A DNA stretch of 64,000 bases, from positions 310,001 through 374,000 of the forward strand of contig NZ_JARZAI010000004.1 of NCBI RefSeq assembly GCF_029893355.1, in the 5' to 3' direction. Under the pieces are notes generated by a model that worked only from the letters and a program-made list of their open reading frames with translations, searched no databases and was not told where the DNA came from. Below, piece after piece: positions 46,806 through 56,600 of the stretch; the first letter of the stretch is position 1; every line of letters begins with the position of its first letter. The position numbers and the translations under genes are program-made. This DNA comes from Kitasatospora sp. MAA4 (lineage in GTDB: Bacteria; Actinomycetota; Actinomycetes; Streptomycetales; Streptomycetaceae).

Positions 46806-46895
46806 GGTCTGTCTCCTTGGTTCGCCGGCCGGTTGTCGTGCCGTCAACTCTCCCGTCCACCCGCACACGGGGACAGGGACCCAGGGCCTCGCCGC

Positions 46896-46911
46896 AGGGC
46901 CGGTGGTCCCC
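46896..46911. promoter_or_regulatory. DevR/OsdR-like box upstream of Rv1733c-like gene
   Basis: Minus-strand reading GGGGACCACCGGCCCT, differing from the 45269 box at one position. A second GGGGACAGGGACCC element lies next to it near 46869. Position upstream of the GTG at 46805 suits activation. Confidence 0.6.
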
Positions 46912-46972
46912 ACTCCACGGGCGACGCCAGGCTGCGCAGGCGTCCGGACCACGACCGCGGCCGCTGCGGGGG

Positions 46973-47226
46973 AAGTTGAGGCCGAGACCGTCGAGTCCGG
47001 GAGCGGAGATCAGCTTCAGGTCCCCGGGGCGGACGGACCCGCAGAGATCCTCGCCGACGCCGTACGCACTCAGGTCCGGATAACTCCCCAGCAGCAGCGG
47101 GTCGGTGAACAGCCACGTCCCACACCGAGGGCCCGCGCCCGTCCTCCTCCACCGCCCCTCGACCTGGTAGGCAGCGGTCGCGGCACCCCAGCGGAAACCC
47201 GCAGGCAGGTCGAGACGGTTCACCAT
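46973..47226 (-). pseudogene. GH1 beta-glucosidase N-terminal remnant with internal deletion (copy C)
   Basis: Minus strand from 47226 reads MVNRLDLPAGFRWGAATAAY then QVEG, the start of a GH1 enzyme. About 110 bp in (near 47115) it jumps to the segment LFTDPLLLGSYPDLSAYGVG through the APGLDGLGLNF region and then ends. Compared with the intact gene at 19875-21233, roughly 620 bp of the middle are deleted and the C-terminus is lost. Both deletion ends in the intact gene carry CGGTGAACA, pointing to microhomology-mediated loss. The region just upstream (TTTGGAAGGGA) is also shared with the intact gene. Confidence 0.85.
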
Positions 47227-47543
47227 CAGCTGATCCCTTCCAAAGGATCCGCGCCGAGGGAATCCGTCGCCTTTACCGGATCGGATTCCTGCGGCGAGCT
47301 GGCGATGGTGACCGGTTGCGGCGCCAGAATGATTTGTGCCGGACTCTCGCTGCCGAGGTTCTCGTAACGCGTCTGCAGAGCCTCGTGCCGCTCCTGCAGG
47401 GCGGTCAGGGATTCTTCGACCTGCTGGACCGTGGTCCCCGCAGGCAGCTCCCACACCTGAGGGAGATTGGCTGCCAACGGGTCGATGCGCTGAATGGAAC
47501 GCAAGAGCGACAGTTGCCCGGAAGTAATGGGGCTCTGGCAACG
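47226..47543 (-). pseudogene. NRPS condensation-domain N-terminal fragment
   Basis: Minus-strand frame reads SPITSGQLSLLRSIQRIDPL then AANLPQVWELPAG, followed by VQQVEESLTALQERHEALQT. This is the beginning of a condensation domain, including the GQ-x-L opening motif and the ERHEALRTRY-type helix. It stops at 47226 before the HHxxxDG catalytic motif, and no proper start codon precedes the motif. No adenylation or carrier domain is adjacent. It may be a relic of an NRPS gene or a free-standing small relative; I favour a relic. Confidence 0.6.
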
Positions 47544-48108
47544 TCATTTTCGTGCAGTTGAAATGACCCAACCGTGCCGTCGGCACACGTGAGGGGTATT
47601 CGATGGTCGAAAGACTGGCCTCGTTGCCGCAATCGTCAGGCGGACTTCAGCGGTCTCATAAATCGACGTTCAGGCACTTCCCCCGAATCACCCCTACTTG
47701 AACCCCGCGTCGGTGCCTCAACCTAGCCATCCTGATCGGGCACACGCAATAGGAGTCGATCGAAATCCCTGAATGTCCGTATTGCTGGCAACATCCCTAA
47801 GACCCCAGAGGGGGTGAATGTACCGAAGGTCCCGTCTACACAGGTCCCCCACTCACGGCAATTACCACGCGTCATCGCACGATGACCGAATGTACTACTG
47901 CGCCTCACCAACCCGCCGTGGCCAACGCCGGCGCCAACTCCCGCAGGACGCCCCACAACCACGGCCCCGCACTATCGCCTCCGCCCTCACCAGCTGATCC
48001 TTAACTGGGTACGTCTCTTCTTGGGCAACCTTCTTCCCAGGGTGGGGAGTGCCATGAATTAGGCCGAATCCCCCCAACAGGGACACTTGGTGAATGTGAA
48101 GATAGTCA
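47544..48108. other. Lower-GC gene-free stretch
   Basis: No supportable gene. The minus strand near 47895-47960 contains a frame reading GPWLWGVLRELAPALATAGW then a stop. It looks like the end of a lost gene, but I cannot name it. Base composition is visibly less GC-rich than the rest of the window. Confidence 0.4.
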
Positions 48109-48128
48109 GCTGACGCTGGCGCGTCAGC
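48109..48128. promoter_or_regulatory. Inverted repeat upstream of the ATP-grasp operon
   Basis: Perfect arms GCTGACGC-TGGC-GCGTCAGC, overlapping a second palindrome GTCAGCTGAC (48106-48115). It lies about 120 bp upstream of the operon's first start codon. Candidate operator; regulator unknown. Confidence 0.4.
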
Positions 48129-48246
48129 GAGGGCTTATGAGACGATCTTCCGGTTGACCGCCCAGCGAGGGGAGGGCCTGTCCGCGTAGTCCGCGCCGCC
48201 GTCGTGCAAATGCATCGCTCTATTGGCATGTCTCGATAGAGGCGAA

Positions 48247-49644
48247 ATGAGAATCGCTGCATCTGGGTTGCAGCGAGACCTCTTGGCTGCGAATTCATTT
48301 ACTTATTCTCGCCTGATTCCCGGCGACGATATAGAGAATGGGTATCTCACGTCGGGATCCTTGGAAAATTGGGATGCTTCCATGCAATCAAAAGAATACC
48401 TGCTCCTGCTCGGGGCTGATCAGTATCTTCGCGAACGGGCCTTCTCGGGGGCGAAACAGGCCATCGACCTCCCCGTTTGGGCAGCCACGGAAGATCCCGT
48501 ACGCAAGCTGAACCGCACGTTTGACAACATGCTTTCAGCCGACCCCAAGGACTCGGAATCCCTGCTGGCGGCCATCCGCGTCCACTCCGCCCAGGGCTGG
48601 CACCCCAGAATCGTCGTTCCACTCAACGACTGGGCGGTGGATTCGGCGAACACCGTAAACCGCACACTGGGACTGGGCGGACTGGCCGCTACGACGGTGA
48701 CCAACGCCCGGAACAAGTACGCCATGAAGCAGGCTCTCCTGGACGCCGGCGTTCAGACCCCTCGCTCCCAACTGGTCGAGTCCGAGCAGGAGTTGCTCGA
48801 TGCCATCGACGCCATCGGACTGCCCGTGGTCATCAAGCCGTACGACTTCGGCGGCAGCGGCGGCGTCGTCCTGGCCACCACGCGTGCGGAGGCGGTAGCC
48901 GGTCTCGCGGAGTCGAAGGCCGTCATCGCGCAGTACGGATCGTCGTTCAACATCCTCGGCGACAAGTACCTTGTCGAGCAGTTCGTCGACTCCGATGACG
49001 AGGTGTCCGTCGAGGTCCTCTGCGGTGCCGACCGCGCACAGGTCCTCGCCGTGACCGAGAAGTACCTGTCCCCCCGCCCCTGGTTTGCCGAGGTCGCGCA
49101 CCTGGTGCCGAGCCATCGCACCGGCGACCGAGTTCTGACCGACCTCGCCGTACGGGCCTGTACCGCGCTGGGCATCGACCGGGGTCTCGCCCATGTGGAG
49201 ATCAAGTTCGCCGCGGACGGGACGGCCTGGGTGATCGAGGTGGCCGCCCGGCCGGGCGGCGACGGGATCATGGATCAGGTCGAGCGGGCCTACTCGCTCA
49301 ACCCCTACCGGTTGCACGTCGGCTCGTATCTCGGCCACGACCTCCTTGACATCGTCGCCGACGCGGTACCCACCAAGACCTCGGCGATCGCGTTTCTCAA
49401 GGCCTCGCCCGGACGGATCCAGGACATACGCGACGAGAAGCCGCTACCGCCCGAGGTACGGAGCATCAACATCAGCGCCAAGCGCGGTGACCTCTCCCAG
49501 CACGCCAAGAACTGGAGCGCCAGGGAGGGCCTCATCGAACTCGAATGGGACGAGCTGTTCAGCGAGAAGACCTGGCTGCCGGTGACCGTGGCGCAGGAGC
49601 TGTCCGCGCAGATCTTCGTGAGCGGTGAGCAGGCCGGCGAGTGA
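48247..49644 (+). CDS. ATP-grasp carboxylate-amine ligase
   Basis: 465 aa. ATP-grasp fold: N-terminal domain (about 1-140), then NARNKYAMKQALLDAGVQTP, the ATP-binding lysine in LPVVIKPYDFGGSGGVVLA. The Mg2+-binding end is HVEIKFAADGTAWVIEVAAR with PGGDGI. Enzymes of this type join a carboxylate to an amine via an acyl phosphate and often make peptide bonds in small natural products. ATG at 48247 with AGAGG upstream. First gene of a four-gene coupled operon with exporter, TPR protein and methyltransferase. The N-terminal 60 codons are less GC-rich than the rest, suggesting acquisition. Confidence 0.9.
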   Translation: MRIAASGLQRDLLAANSFTYSRLIPGDDIENGYLTSGSLENWDASMQSKEYLLLLGADQYLRERAFSGAKQAIDLPVWAATEDPVRKLNRTFDNMLSADPKDSESLLAAIRVHSAQGWHPRIVVPLNDWAVDSANTVNRTLGLGGLAATTVTNARNKYAMKQALLDAGVQTPRSQLVESEQELLDAIDAIGLPVVIKPYDFGGSGGVVLATTRAEAVAGLAESKAVIAQYGSSFNILGDKYLVEQFVDSDDEVSVEVLCGADRAQVLAVTEKYLSPRPWFAEVAHLVPSHRTGDRVLTDLAVRACTALGIDRGLAHVEIKFAADGTAWVIEVAARPGGDGIMDQVERAYSLNPYRLHVGSYLGHDLLDIVADAVPTKTSAIAFLKASPGRIQDIRDEKPLPPEVRSINISAKRGDLSQHAKNWSAREGLIELEWDELFSEKTWLPVTVAQELSAQIFVSGEQAGE

Positions 49645-50798
49645 AGCGGTACACGCTCTACTCCGGGCTCTACCGATTCCTCAACGGATTAGTGCTGCTG
49701 CTCCTGAACTGGCACATCGCCTCCGCGCAAGGGGGAGGTTATGACGCACTCGCCATCTCGACCACGCTCTCCTTCGTCCCCGCCGTCTTCGTTCCGCTGC
49801 TGATCCGCTTCAGTCCGATCACCGGTGGGCCCAGGATGACCGCCGCGGGGCTCGCAGGGGTCGCCCTGACTCTGATCCTCATCGCGGCCGGCTACGACCA
49901 TGTGCCGGCACTGGTCGCCCTGAACTTTGTTCTGTGGATCTTCTTTTTCTTCCTGGAGTCGACCTGGGAAGCGTGGTTCAACGACGAGGCGTCCGGGCTC
50001 GACAACGTCACCCTGCGCAAGAGCAGCTCGACGACCATGACCGTCAACCAGGTCGCGCTCATGGTGGGCCCGCTGTTCGCACCGCTGTTCACGCGCGTGA
50101 TCCCGGCCAAATGGGTGCTGGTCGCCTGTGCCGTCCTGTTCGCCGTCGTCGCAGTCATGAGCCTGGGATCGCACAGCACCACGTCCTCCACGGAGCTGGC
50201 ACAGAAGGAGGCCGGGCCGAAGACCACGGGGCACCTCAGCGTCCTGTATGTCCTCGCCTTCTTGCTCGTCTGGCCCATCCTGGGAACGTTCAACTTCATG
50301 TTGCCGTTGCAGGCTATCGCCCATGGCGGAAGCATGTTCACCGTCGGAATCCTGGACATGCTGCTCGGCATCGGGATGGCCGTCGCGGGAATTCTCCTGC
50401 ATCGCTTCACAGAAGTCCTGGAAGTGCGTTGGGTATTGGCGGGAGCCGCCATCGCCGTGGCCGCGGTGATAGCGATCTGGCTCTTTGTCCCGGCATTCGG
50501 AGCGCCGCAGATGGTCGCCATCTTCACCCTCGGATGCGCCTTCGGCTCCCTACGGGTAATTCTTCGCGCGGAAGCGGCATCAAGCTTCTCCCCGCGACAG
50601 GTCGGCGCGATCGTGGCGAACGCAAATGCCTTTTCACTCGTGTTGCTGACCGCGGTCCTGGCGGGCGGATGGTTGTTCTCCTCCCAGATCTGGCTGGCCC
50701 CGTTCGTCCTCACACTGCTGCTTGTCCTCGCATTCCACAGAATTCACAAGGCCCAGGGCAGTCGACCCGAACCCCAACCAATCGAGGTGTCTGCGTGA
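49641..50798 (+). CDS. MFS transporter
   Basis: 385 aa with about 12 TM segments (for example LNGLVLLLLNWHIASAQG, ALVALNFVLWIFFFFLES, VLYVLAFLLVWPILGTFNF). It lacks a clear motif A, but the layout (two six-helix halves with a Ser/Thr/Glu-rich central loop near 170-190) fits small MFS exporters. GTG start overlaps the ATP-grasp stop, and its own stop overlaps the next GTG. Probable exporter of the product made by the operon. Confidence 0.88.
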   Translation: MKRYTLYSGLYRFLNGLVLLLLNWHIASAQGGGYDALAISTTLSFVPAVFVPLLIRFSPITGGPRMTAAGLAGVALTLILIAAGYDHVPALVALNFVLWIFFFFLESTWEAWFNDEASGLDNVTLRKSSSTTMTVNQVALMVGPLFAPLFTRVIPAKWVLVACAVLFAVVAVMSLGSHSTTSSTELAQKEAGPKTTGHLSVLYVLAFLLVWPILGTFNFMLPLQAIAHGGSMFTVGILDMLLGIGMAVAGILLHRFTEVLEVRWVLAGAAIAVAAVIAIWLFVPAFGAPQMVAIFTLGCAFGSLRVILRAEAASSFSPRQVGAIVANANAFSLVLLTAVLAGGWLFSSQIWLAPFVLTLLLVLAFHRIHKAQGSRPEPQPIEVSA

Positions 50799-52117
50799 CA
50801 GTTCTCGCCGATTCCCGAGGCATTCCGCATCTTGTCGAGCGACCGTCGGACATGGAGTTTGTCGAGAGCGCGATCGTCCAACTGGTCTCCATGAAACTGG
50901 ACCACGAGCGATGTCGTCGGTCCGCTCAGTCCACAGCGCCCGTGGCACTCCAACTCATACTCGCCGTAGACCTGCTGTGCTCCATGGAACGTCCAGTGGT
51001 CATGGAGGCCGCGAGGATCTGCGCCTCCATCACGGAGACCGGACCGGCCGAGGCGCGGACCAGGGCGATGCTCTCTGCCATCGACTCCTGGGCCACTGGG
51101 GATCTGGTCGCCGCCCGAAACGGCTTCCAGGCCATCGTCGACGCGTATCCAGGGGATGCCGTGTCGGTCTTCGCCGTGCACACGCTGGATTTCTACACCG
51201 GCGACGCGCCGCACATGCTGTCGTCGATAGCGGGCGCCATCGAGTTCTTCGCGGCTGGCGACCCGGTCATCGGCTATCTGCACGGCCTGTACGGGTTCTC
51301 ACTCGAGGAGAACGGCCTGATCGAGACGGCGATCGAACGCTGCCAGGTCGCACTGGAACTGAACCCCGACGACGTCTACGCGATGCACGCGATGGTGCAC
51401 TGCCTGTACGAGACGGGTCGCCACGAGGAGGGTGCCCGCTACATCCAGGAGTACATGCGCTGCAGAGCCGGCTCGACTCCCATGCGAATCCATATCTGGT
51501 GGCACTACGCGTTGTTCGAGCTCTACGCGGAGAACATCCAGGAAGTCCTGGCCTGCTACCGCATCGGCATCCGCAGGAAGACGTCACTGCGATCGGCCGA
51601 GGACCTGGACGCCGTCACGCTGCTCTGGCGTCTCGCCCTGATCAAGCCGTCGCTCGACCTCTCCGCCTACTGGCAGTCGCTCTTCCTGGACTGGGAGCCC
51701 TACCTGGAGGAGAGCTGGTACCTCTTCAACGACTTCCACGCGTACATCGCCTACTGCCAGGTCGGGGAGTACGCCCGAGCCGACTCCCTGCTGGAAGCGG
51801 CCCAGGAACGCGGCAAGGAAGTATCCGAGGAAATGGTCGACATCTTCCTCGGCTTCCGGTCCTTCACGACCGGCGACTACGCCGATGCCTCGGCCCGACT
51901 GGCCCGGTCCTTCCATCGTTCGTTTCCCATGGGCGGCAGCAACGCTCAGCGCGACGTCATCGAACTCACCGGGATCGAGGCCGCCATTCGCTCCCAGAAC
52001 TATGAACTCGCGCAGCAGATCCGCGAATCCGGCAGAATCTTCCGGCATCAGAGTCCCGTACTCCAAGAGTACGAGAACCGCCTGGCAGCTCTGCGCACAT
52101 CCGACACTCACGCATAG
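50795..52117 (+). CDS. TTC38-like tetratricopeptide repeat protein
   Basis: 440 aa, soluble and helical. The core YLHGLYGFSLEENGLIETAI, ERCQVALELNPDDVYAMHAM and VHCLYETGRHEEGARYI matches the TTC38 family, as does IHIWWHYALFELYAENIQEV. The His residues in HAMVHC and IHIWWHYALF are conserved in this family and may form a site. In biosynthetic operons such proteins have no fixed role; a scaffold or unrecognised enzyme is possible. Translationally coupled to the MFS gene (GTGA), 10 bp before the methyltransferase. Confidence 0.85.
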   Translation: MTVLADSRGIPHLVERPSDMEFVESAIVQLVSMKLDHERCRRSAQSTAPVALQLILAVDLLCSMERPVVMEAARICASITETGPAEARTRAMLSAIDSWATGDLVAARNGFQAIVDAYPGDAVSVFAVHTLDFYTGDAPHMLSSIAGAIEFFAAGDPVIGYLHGLYGFSLEENGLIETAIERCQVALELNPDDVYAMHAMVHCLYETGRHEEGARYIQEYMRCRAGSTPMRIHIWWHYALFELYAENIQEVLACYRIGIRRKTSLRSAEDLDAVTLLWRLALIKPSLDLSAYWQSLFLDWEPYLEESWYLFNDFHAYIAYCQVGEYARADSLLEAAQERGKEVSEEMVDIFLGFRSFTTGDYADASARLARSFHRSFPMGGSNAQRDVIELTGIEAAIRSQNYELAQQIRESGRIFRHQSPVLQEYENRLAALRTSDTHA

Positions 52118-52127
52118 GGGTACTGAA

Positions 52128-53246
52128 GTGAGCCTTTACCAAGCGATTCTCGACGAAACCGCGCCCGACGGGATGCGACTGACCACGACCAAACTCGTCG
52201 ACCGGAACACCGTGTGGCAGCTGGAGAGCTCGTCCGGCTTCGCCGCAAAGGTGACCCAGGGACGAGCGGCGATCTTTACATGCAAGAAAGCCGCCGCATT
52301 GACACTGGACGCACTAAGCGAGTGTTGCGCGCCCTTCGGAGTCGGCGAAGCAGTCGAGTGCGACGAGTCGCAGTACATTCTGGCGATCGGGCTTCTCGAT
52401 GACGCCGAGCTCATGGTTCTGGCCACGGAGGCGGGCGCAGACGTCGTAGCCTCGCCGGTGGAGTTCTCGCCCACCAGCGACGACGTACGGAGCATCGTCG
52501 GCACGCTCGACGACTACTACTTCGGCTACGAGGACCGCTACCGGACCGTGTACGAGAACGGCGCCCACCTGTGGGAGTCGGAGGAGCCGAACGCCTCTCT
52601 CCTCCAGATGATGCAGGAGCGCCCGGACGTCTTCTCCGGCCACATCATCGACCTGGGCTGCGGCGAAGGTCGCGACTCCCTGTACCTGTTGTCGCAGGGG
52701 CACACTGTCGTCTCGGTCGATGTGTCGCACTCGGCTCTGGATCGCGCGCGTGAGCGGGCCACTGCCGCGAACCTGGATGCCTCCGGGTTCATGGAACGCG
52801 ACATCATCTACCTTCGCGGCTTCGATGAGAACAGCTTTGATCTCGCCATGAACATGGGCTGCCTCCACATGCTCGTCGACGAGGACCAGCGAGCCCGCCA
52901 CATCTCCCGCGTCTACGACATCGTTCGCCCGGGCGGATACTTCATCGTGGACCACTGCGCGAGCGAATGGGGCAAGGGCTTCTTCTCCATCCCGGACTAC
53001 GAGGAGGTCGCCACCGGCCTCGTACCGGGCCGAGTGATCCCCAGGAAGATTCGGGTCGCGGACGGCGAGAAGAACATCGACCTGGAGGTGCTCCCCTTCT
53101 CGGAACGGTCCGGTGACGCCCTGGCCGAAGAGATCAGCCGGTACGGCTTCAGCCTGGTGAACAGCACATATACCAACACCGAGGCGTTTGGATCTTCGAC
53201 GATGCTCCTGTTCCAGAAGCCGGCAAGTGGGAAGCAGACTTCCTGA
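52128..53246 (+). CDS. SAM-dependent methyltransferase (class I)
   Basis: 372 aa. C-terminal Rossmann methyltransferase (about 165-300) with SAM motif I HIIDLGCGEGRDSLYLLSQG, acidic motif II VVSVDVSHSALDRARERA, and the motif IV region FDLAMNMGCLHMLVDEDQ. The N-terminal 140 residues (start MSLYQAILDE) form a separate domain with cysteines in IFTCKKA and SECCAPFG. I do not recognise it. GTG 52128 with AGGGG upstream. Last gene of the operon, probably methylating the ligase product or its substrate. Confidence 0.9.
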   Translation: MSLYQAILDETAPDGMRLTTTKLVDRNTVWQLESSSGFAAKVTQGRAAIFTCKKAAALTLDALSECCAPFGVGEAVECDESQYILAIGLLDDAELMVLATEAGADVVASPVEFSPTSDDVRSIVGTLDDYYFGYEDRYRTVYENGAHLWESEEPNASLLQMMQERPDVFSGHIIDLGCGEGRDSLYLLSQGHTVVSVDVSHSALDRARERATAANLDASGFMERDIIYLRGFDENSFDLAMNMGCLHMLVDEDQRARHISRVYDIVRPGGYFIVDHCASEWGKGFFSIPDYEEVATGLVPGRVIPRKIRVADGEKNIDLEVLPFSERSGDALAEEISRYGFSLVNSTYTNTEAFGSSTMLLFQKPASGKQTS

Positions 53247-53263
53247 TCCGACGTCAGTTGCCT

Positions 53264-53299
53264 GCGGCGGTCCACCGGTTCCCTGCGAGGGACCGCCGC
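53264..53299 (+). terminator. Hairpin terminator of the ATP-grasp operon
   Basis: Perfect 10-bp arms (GCGGCGGTCC and its complement) with a 16-nt loop, 18 bp after the methyltransferase stop. No T-tract. Confidence 0.65.
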
Positions 53300-53363
53300 T
53301 TCGGCCTCGACCGACAGGGCTCCGGTCTCGGCTCGCACACCGCCAGCTGAGATCCTTCTCCTC

Positions 53364-53549
53364 ATGAGCACACCACCAGAGGGATTGCCTGTCTACCGAG
53401 TCTTGACCGGCCCGGACGACGCCGCGTTCTGCCAACGTGTGAGCGAAGCGATCGAGCTTGGCTACCAACTGCACGAAGGCCCTGCCGTCACCTTCAATGG
53501 TGAGAACGTCATCGTCGTCCAGGCATTGATCTGGCGAGCACTGCCGTAG
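53364..53549 (+). CDS. DUF1737 small protein
   Basis: 61 aa. The pattern LPVYRVLTGPDDAAFCQRVSEAIELGYQ then GPAVTFNGENVIVVQAL fits DUF1737 (YRVxTGxDDxxFCxxVxxxL..GW.L.G.P...). ATG 53364 with GATCCTTCTCCTC upstream offers only a weak ribosome binding site. Function unknown; stand-alone, followed by a large hairpin. Confidence 0.82.
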   Translation: MSTPPEGLPVYRVLTGPDDAAFCQRVSEAIELGYQLHEGPAVTFNGENVIVVQALIWRALP

Positions 53550-53596
53550 CTGCCTTCGGAGCAGCGGCGGTCGTGACCGGCCCGTGACGCGAGAAG

Positions 53597-53645
53597 GGCC
53601 GCACGGCTTGGGTGAGTTGTGAGGCTCACCTGGGCCTGTGCGGCC
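53597..53645. terminator. Large imperfect hairpin between convergent genes
   Basis: Outer arms GGCCGCAC and GTGCGGCC enclose a nearly continuous 20-bp stem with inner arms GGTGAG and CTCACC. Lies between the DUF1737 gene and the convergent conflict operon, suited to terminate both. Confidence 0.65.
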
Positions 53646-53685
53646 TGCTGGAATCCTTCCTTCGCCTGCTCGGCGTTCAGGACGG

Positions 53686-56600
53686 TCAGAACTCCGTCGC
53701 GGCGTCCCAGTCCTGGGGCCAGCTGCTGGTGTCCACCGTCTCGGTCACGCTCGCGTCCTGGAAGTCCAGGCCGGCGGGGAAGTTCGAGCCCGCGAAGCTG
53801 ACGGTGCCGTCGAAGTCGGCGCGCCGGAAGAGGGCGCCACCAGCGAAGGAGCAGTCGCGGAAGTAGGTCGCCCCGGTGAACGCCGCCTCGTTGAATTGTG
53901 AAACGCCGTGGAAGTACGAGCCCGCGAACGTGGTGGTGCCGTCGACGGCGGTGCCCTGGAAGTCGGCAGCGCCGGCGAAGGAGCAGTCCCGGAAGGAGGT
54001 GTTTCTGTTGAACGCCGCCTGGTTGAAGTGCGCATCACTGTGGAATGAGCAGTCGTCGAACATGGTGGTGCCTCTGAAGGTGACCTGCTCGAACCAGGCG
54101 GCGTCATGGAACTCGCAGTCCTGGAAGTTGGTGTCGTCCAGGAACAGCGCCCGACTGAAGGTCGCCTTCCAGCCAAAGAACGCCCTGCCGAAGTCGGCGG
54201 GCCCGGCGAAGGCCGAGTGGACGAACGGACTGGTGCCCTCGAAGCGCGCTTCCGTGAACGTGGCCTTCCCGAATCGGGCCGCACCGGCTGTCGGATCCAC
54301 CAGAGCGCCGACCAGTTCGGCCAGCAGCGGTTCGGTGAACGTCGTGCCGGAGGCGTCGACGTCGGCCCCGGGACTGAGGGTGGCCAGGTGGACAGCCCGG
54401 TCGACCGCCGAGAGGTGGGCCAGGCAGTAGGCGAAGCCGGGGACCTTGATGCCACGGCAGCCGATGCGATCGGTCGCGGAGCGCTCGACCGCGCAGTAGG
54501 GCCACCTCGGGGCCGGTGGCGTCGGGACGGGCTCGGCCGTAGCGGCGAGGGCGTCCAGCAGGGCCGTCGGCTCGCCCGGGTAGAAGTAGCCGAGGGTGCG
54601 ACCGTGCTCTTCGGCGGGTGGGCGGGAAATCGGTGTCAGGGAGATGGTCTTGTCCAACCCGGGAACCTGTGCGAGCCGGTCGACGGTGGTCGGGGAGAAG
54701 ACGAGGCCTGCCAGAGCCTCGGGGGCTCGGGCCCGGGCCGCTCTGGTCAGGCTGTCCTGCACCTCGTCCGAAGCCAGCAGGACGTCCGGCAGGTCCGGGG
54801 GTTGGACGACGGCCGCCGCCAGGTGCATGGGTGGACGGTCCGGGGCACTGTAGTTCCGCCAGGCGAAGGCGTGCGAGAGCTCGGTGAGAGCCCGTCCGGC
54901 ATCCAGGATGTCGGTACTGGGCAGGGTGAGGGTCAGCAGGTAGTCGGCGTCAGGCACAGGCCGGCGCGGATGGACGGCCCCTCGCAGACCTGTGTACCCC
55001 ATGACGTTGCCGATCAGCTCCTGGATCTCCAGCTCCACCTCGCTCACGCGGAGGGGGCCGGGTTTCACGCCAAGCCCGTCACCGAGCCTGATCCGGAGGC
55101 CGAGTCGGAGCAGATCGGCGGCCGCCTCCTGCGGCTCCTCCGAACGGGGCGGGAGCTGCTCCAACTCCGGTGCGTTGAACAGGTAGTCGCTGATCGGCCC
55201 GCTGAGTTCCGACTGCCGCAGCATCGCGCTGATCGTCGTGGCAGCCATGGCGGTCGGCCCGGCCCGGCCGGTGACCAGGCCCAGCACGCGGCCCTCGTAC
55301 ACCACCGGCCCGCCCTCGAAGCCGAACGGCTCGCGCGGGTCCGGCGGCACCGAGGACCAGAGCAGAAGCTCTTCCCGGATGCTCTCCCGGTTCGGTTGCG
55401 CCGTACCGACCCAGGTCACCAGGCTGGGAGCGGGACCGGGGAACGCGTGGACGTAGGTGGGCTCCAGGGGCGGCCCGGTCGCCTCCCCGAATCGTAGCGG
55501 CACCAAGTCCGCCTCGTTCAGGACGGGCTCCTCGGTCACCAGCAGCAGAGCGCCATAAGGGTGCGGGCCCCCCGTCGGGAGAGGGCTGCAGGCGATTCTG
55601 CGGCCGTCCGCCGCGACGACGACCACCGTCCGGCCGATGCGGTGAGCGCAGGTCAGAATCAGCCCTGATGCCAGGAGTAGTCCGGTGCGGACCAGGTGGC
55701 CGTCGGGGTCGTCGGCGAGAAGCTGCACCACCCGCTGCTGGATACCCGCAGTGCCACGCCCGATCTCCGGCTCCTGCCCGAACGCCAGCTTCCCGCCAGG
55801 TACCTCCTGCTCCCCACCCTGCCTTCCCACCAGGATCGCGCCGAACTCCGGGCTGGTCCGCGGTCGGCGGCTGAGGAAGCGCCACACGTGGCGGCGGACC
55901 AGCTCGTGCACCTCCGCGACCTCCTCCCGCAGTTGGGAGCCGAGCAGTGCCTCGCGCACGTCGGGGAGGAACTCGAACTCCAGCTCATCTGCTCCGGCTG
56001 CCGTCCACTCCTGCTCCCAGGGTTCGAGAAGGCCGCCGAGCAGCACCTCCGCGAGGTGGCCGTGCTGCGAGTCGGGCAGCATCGCACGGCGGACCAGGGT
56101 CATCACCGGGAGGGTGAGCGGCACGGCGGAGAGGAAGCCGGCCAGCGCCTGCGCGGTCGGTGAGGCGCCCTCCCGGAAGCGGGCCAGCGCCACGGCCGCC
56201 GAGACCCGTTCGGTGGGCGACGCGGACGGCGTGACGGCGGCAGTTCCGGCAACCGTTCCGGCCGTTCCGACGGCCCCGCTCGGCTGCGTCCCGCCCAGCC
56301 GCAGGCAGGCCAGCCGCTGCCACTGCCCATGGCCGGCCACCACCCGGGCCAGCGTGGCGACTGCCTGCGGGGTCGCCTCCACCACCGGCACCACCGTTCC
56401 GTCGGCCCCCCGGCGCGACCGCCGGCGGCGGCCCTCGGGGAGCGACACCCGCCAGGAGCGGTTCGGCGCGGCCGGCCGCGCCGGCCGGACCAGCAGCAGT
56501 GTCGGCCGCACCGCGCCCCGAGTCCACAGCCGTTCGGGCAGCACGTTCAGCACGGCTACCGCGTTGTGGGCGCTCCAGTGCCGCAGCACACTGTCCAGCT

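Noticed and set aside
45841..47586. Minus-strand open frame seemingly joining beta-glucosidase-like sequence to other genes
   Set aside because: It only chains the beta-glucosidase remnant with out-of-frame readings of the Rv1733c-like and response regulator genes; no real protein.
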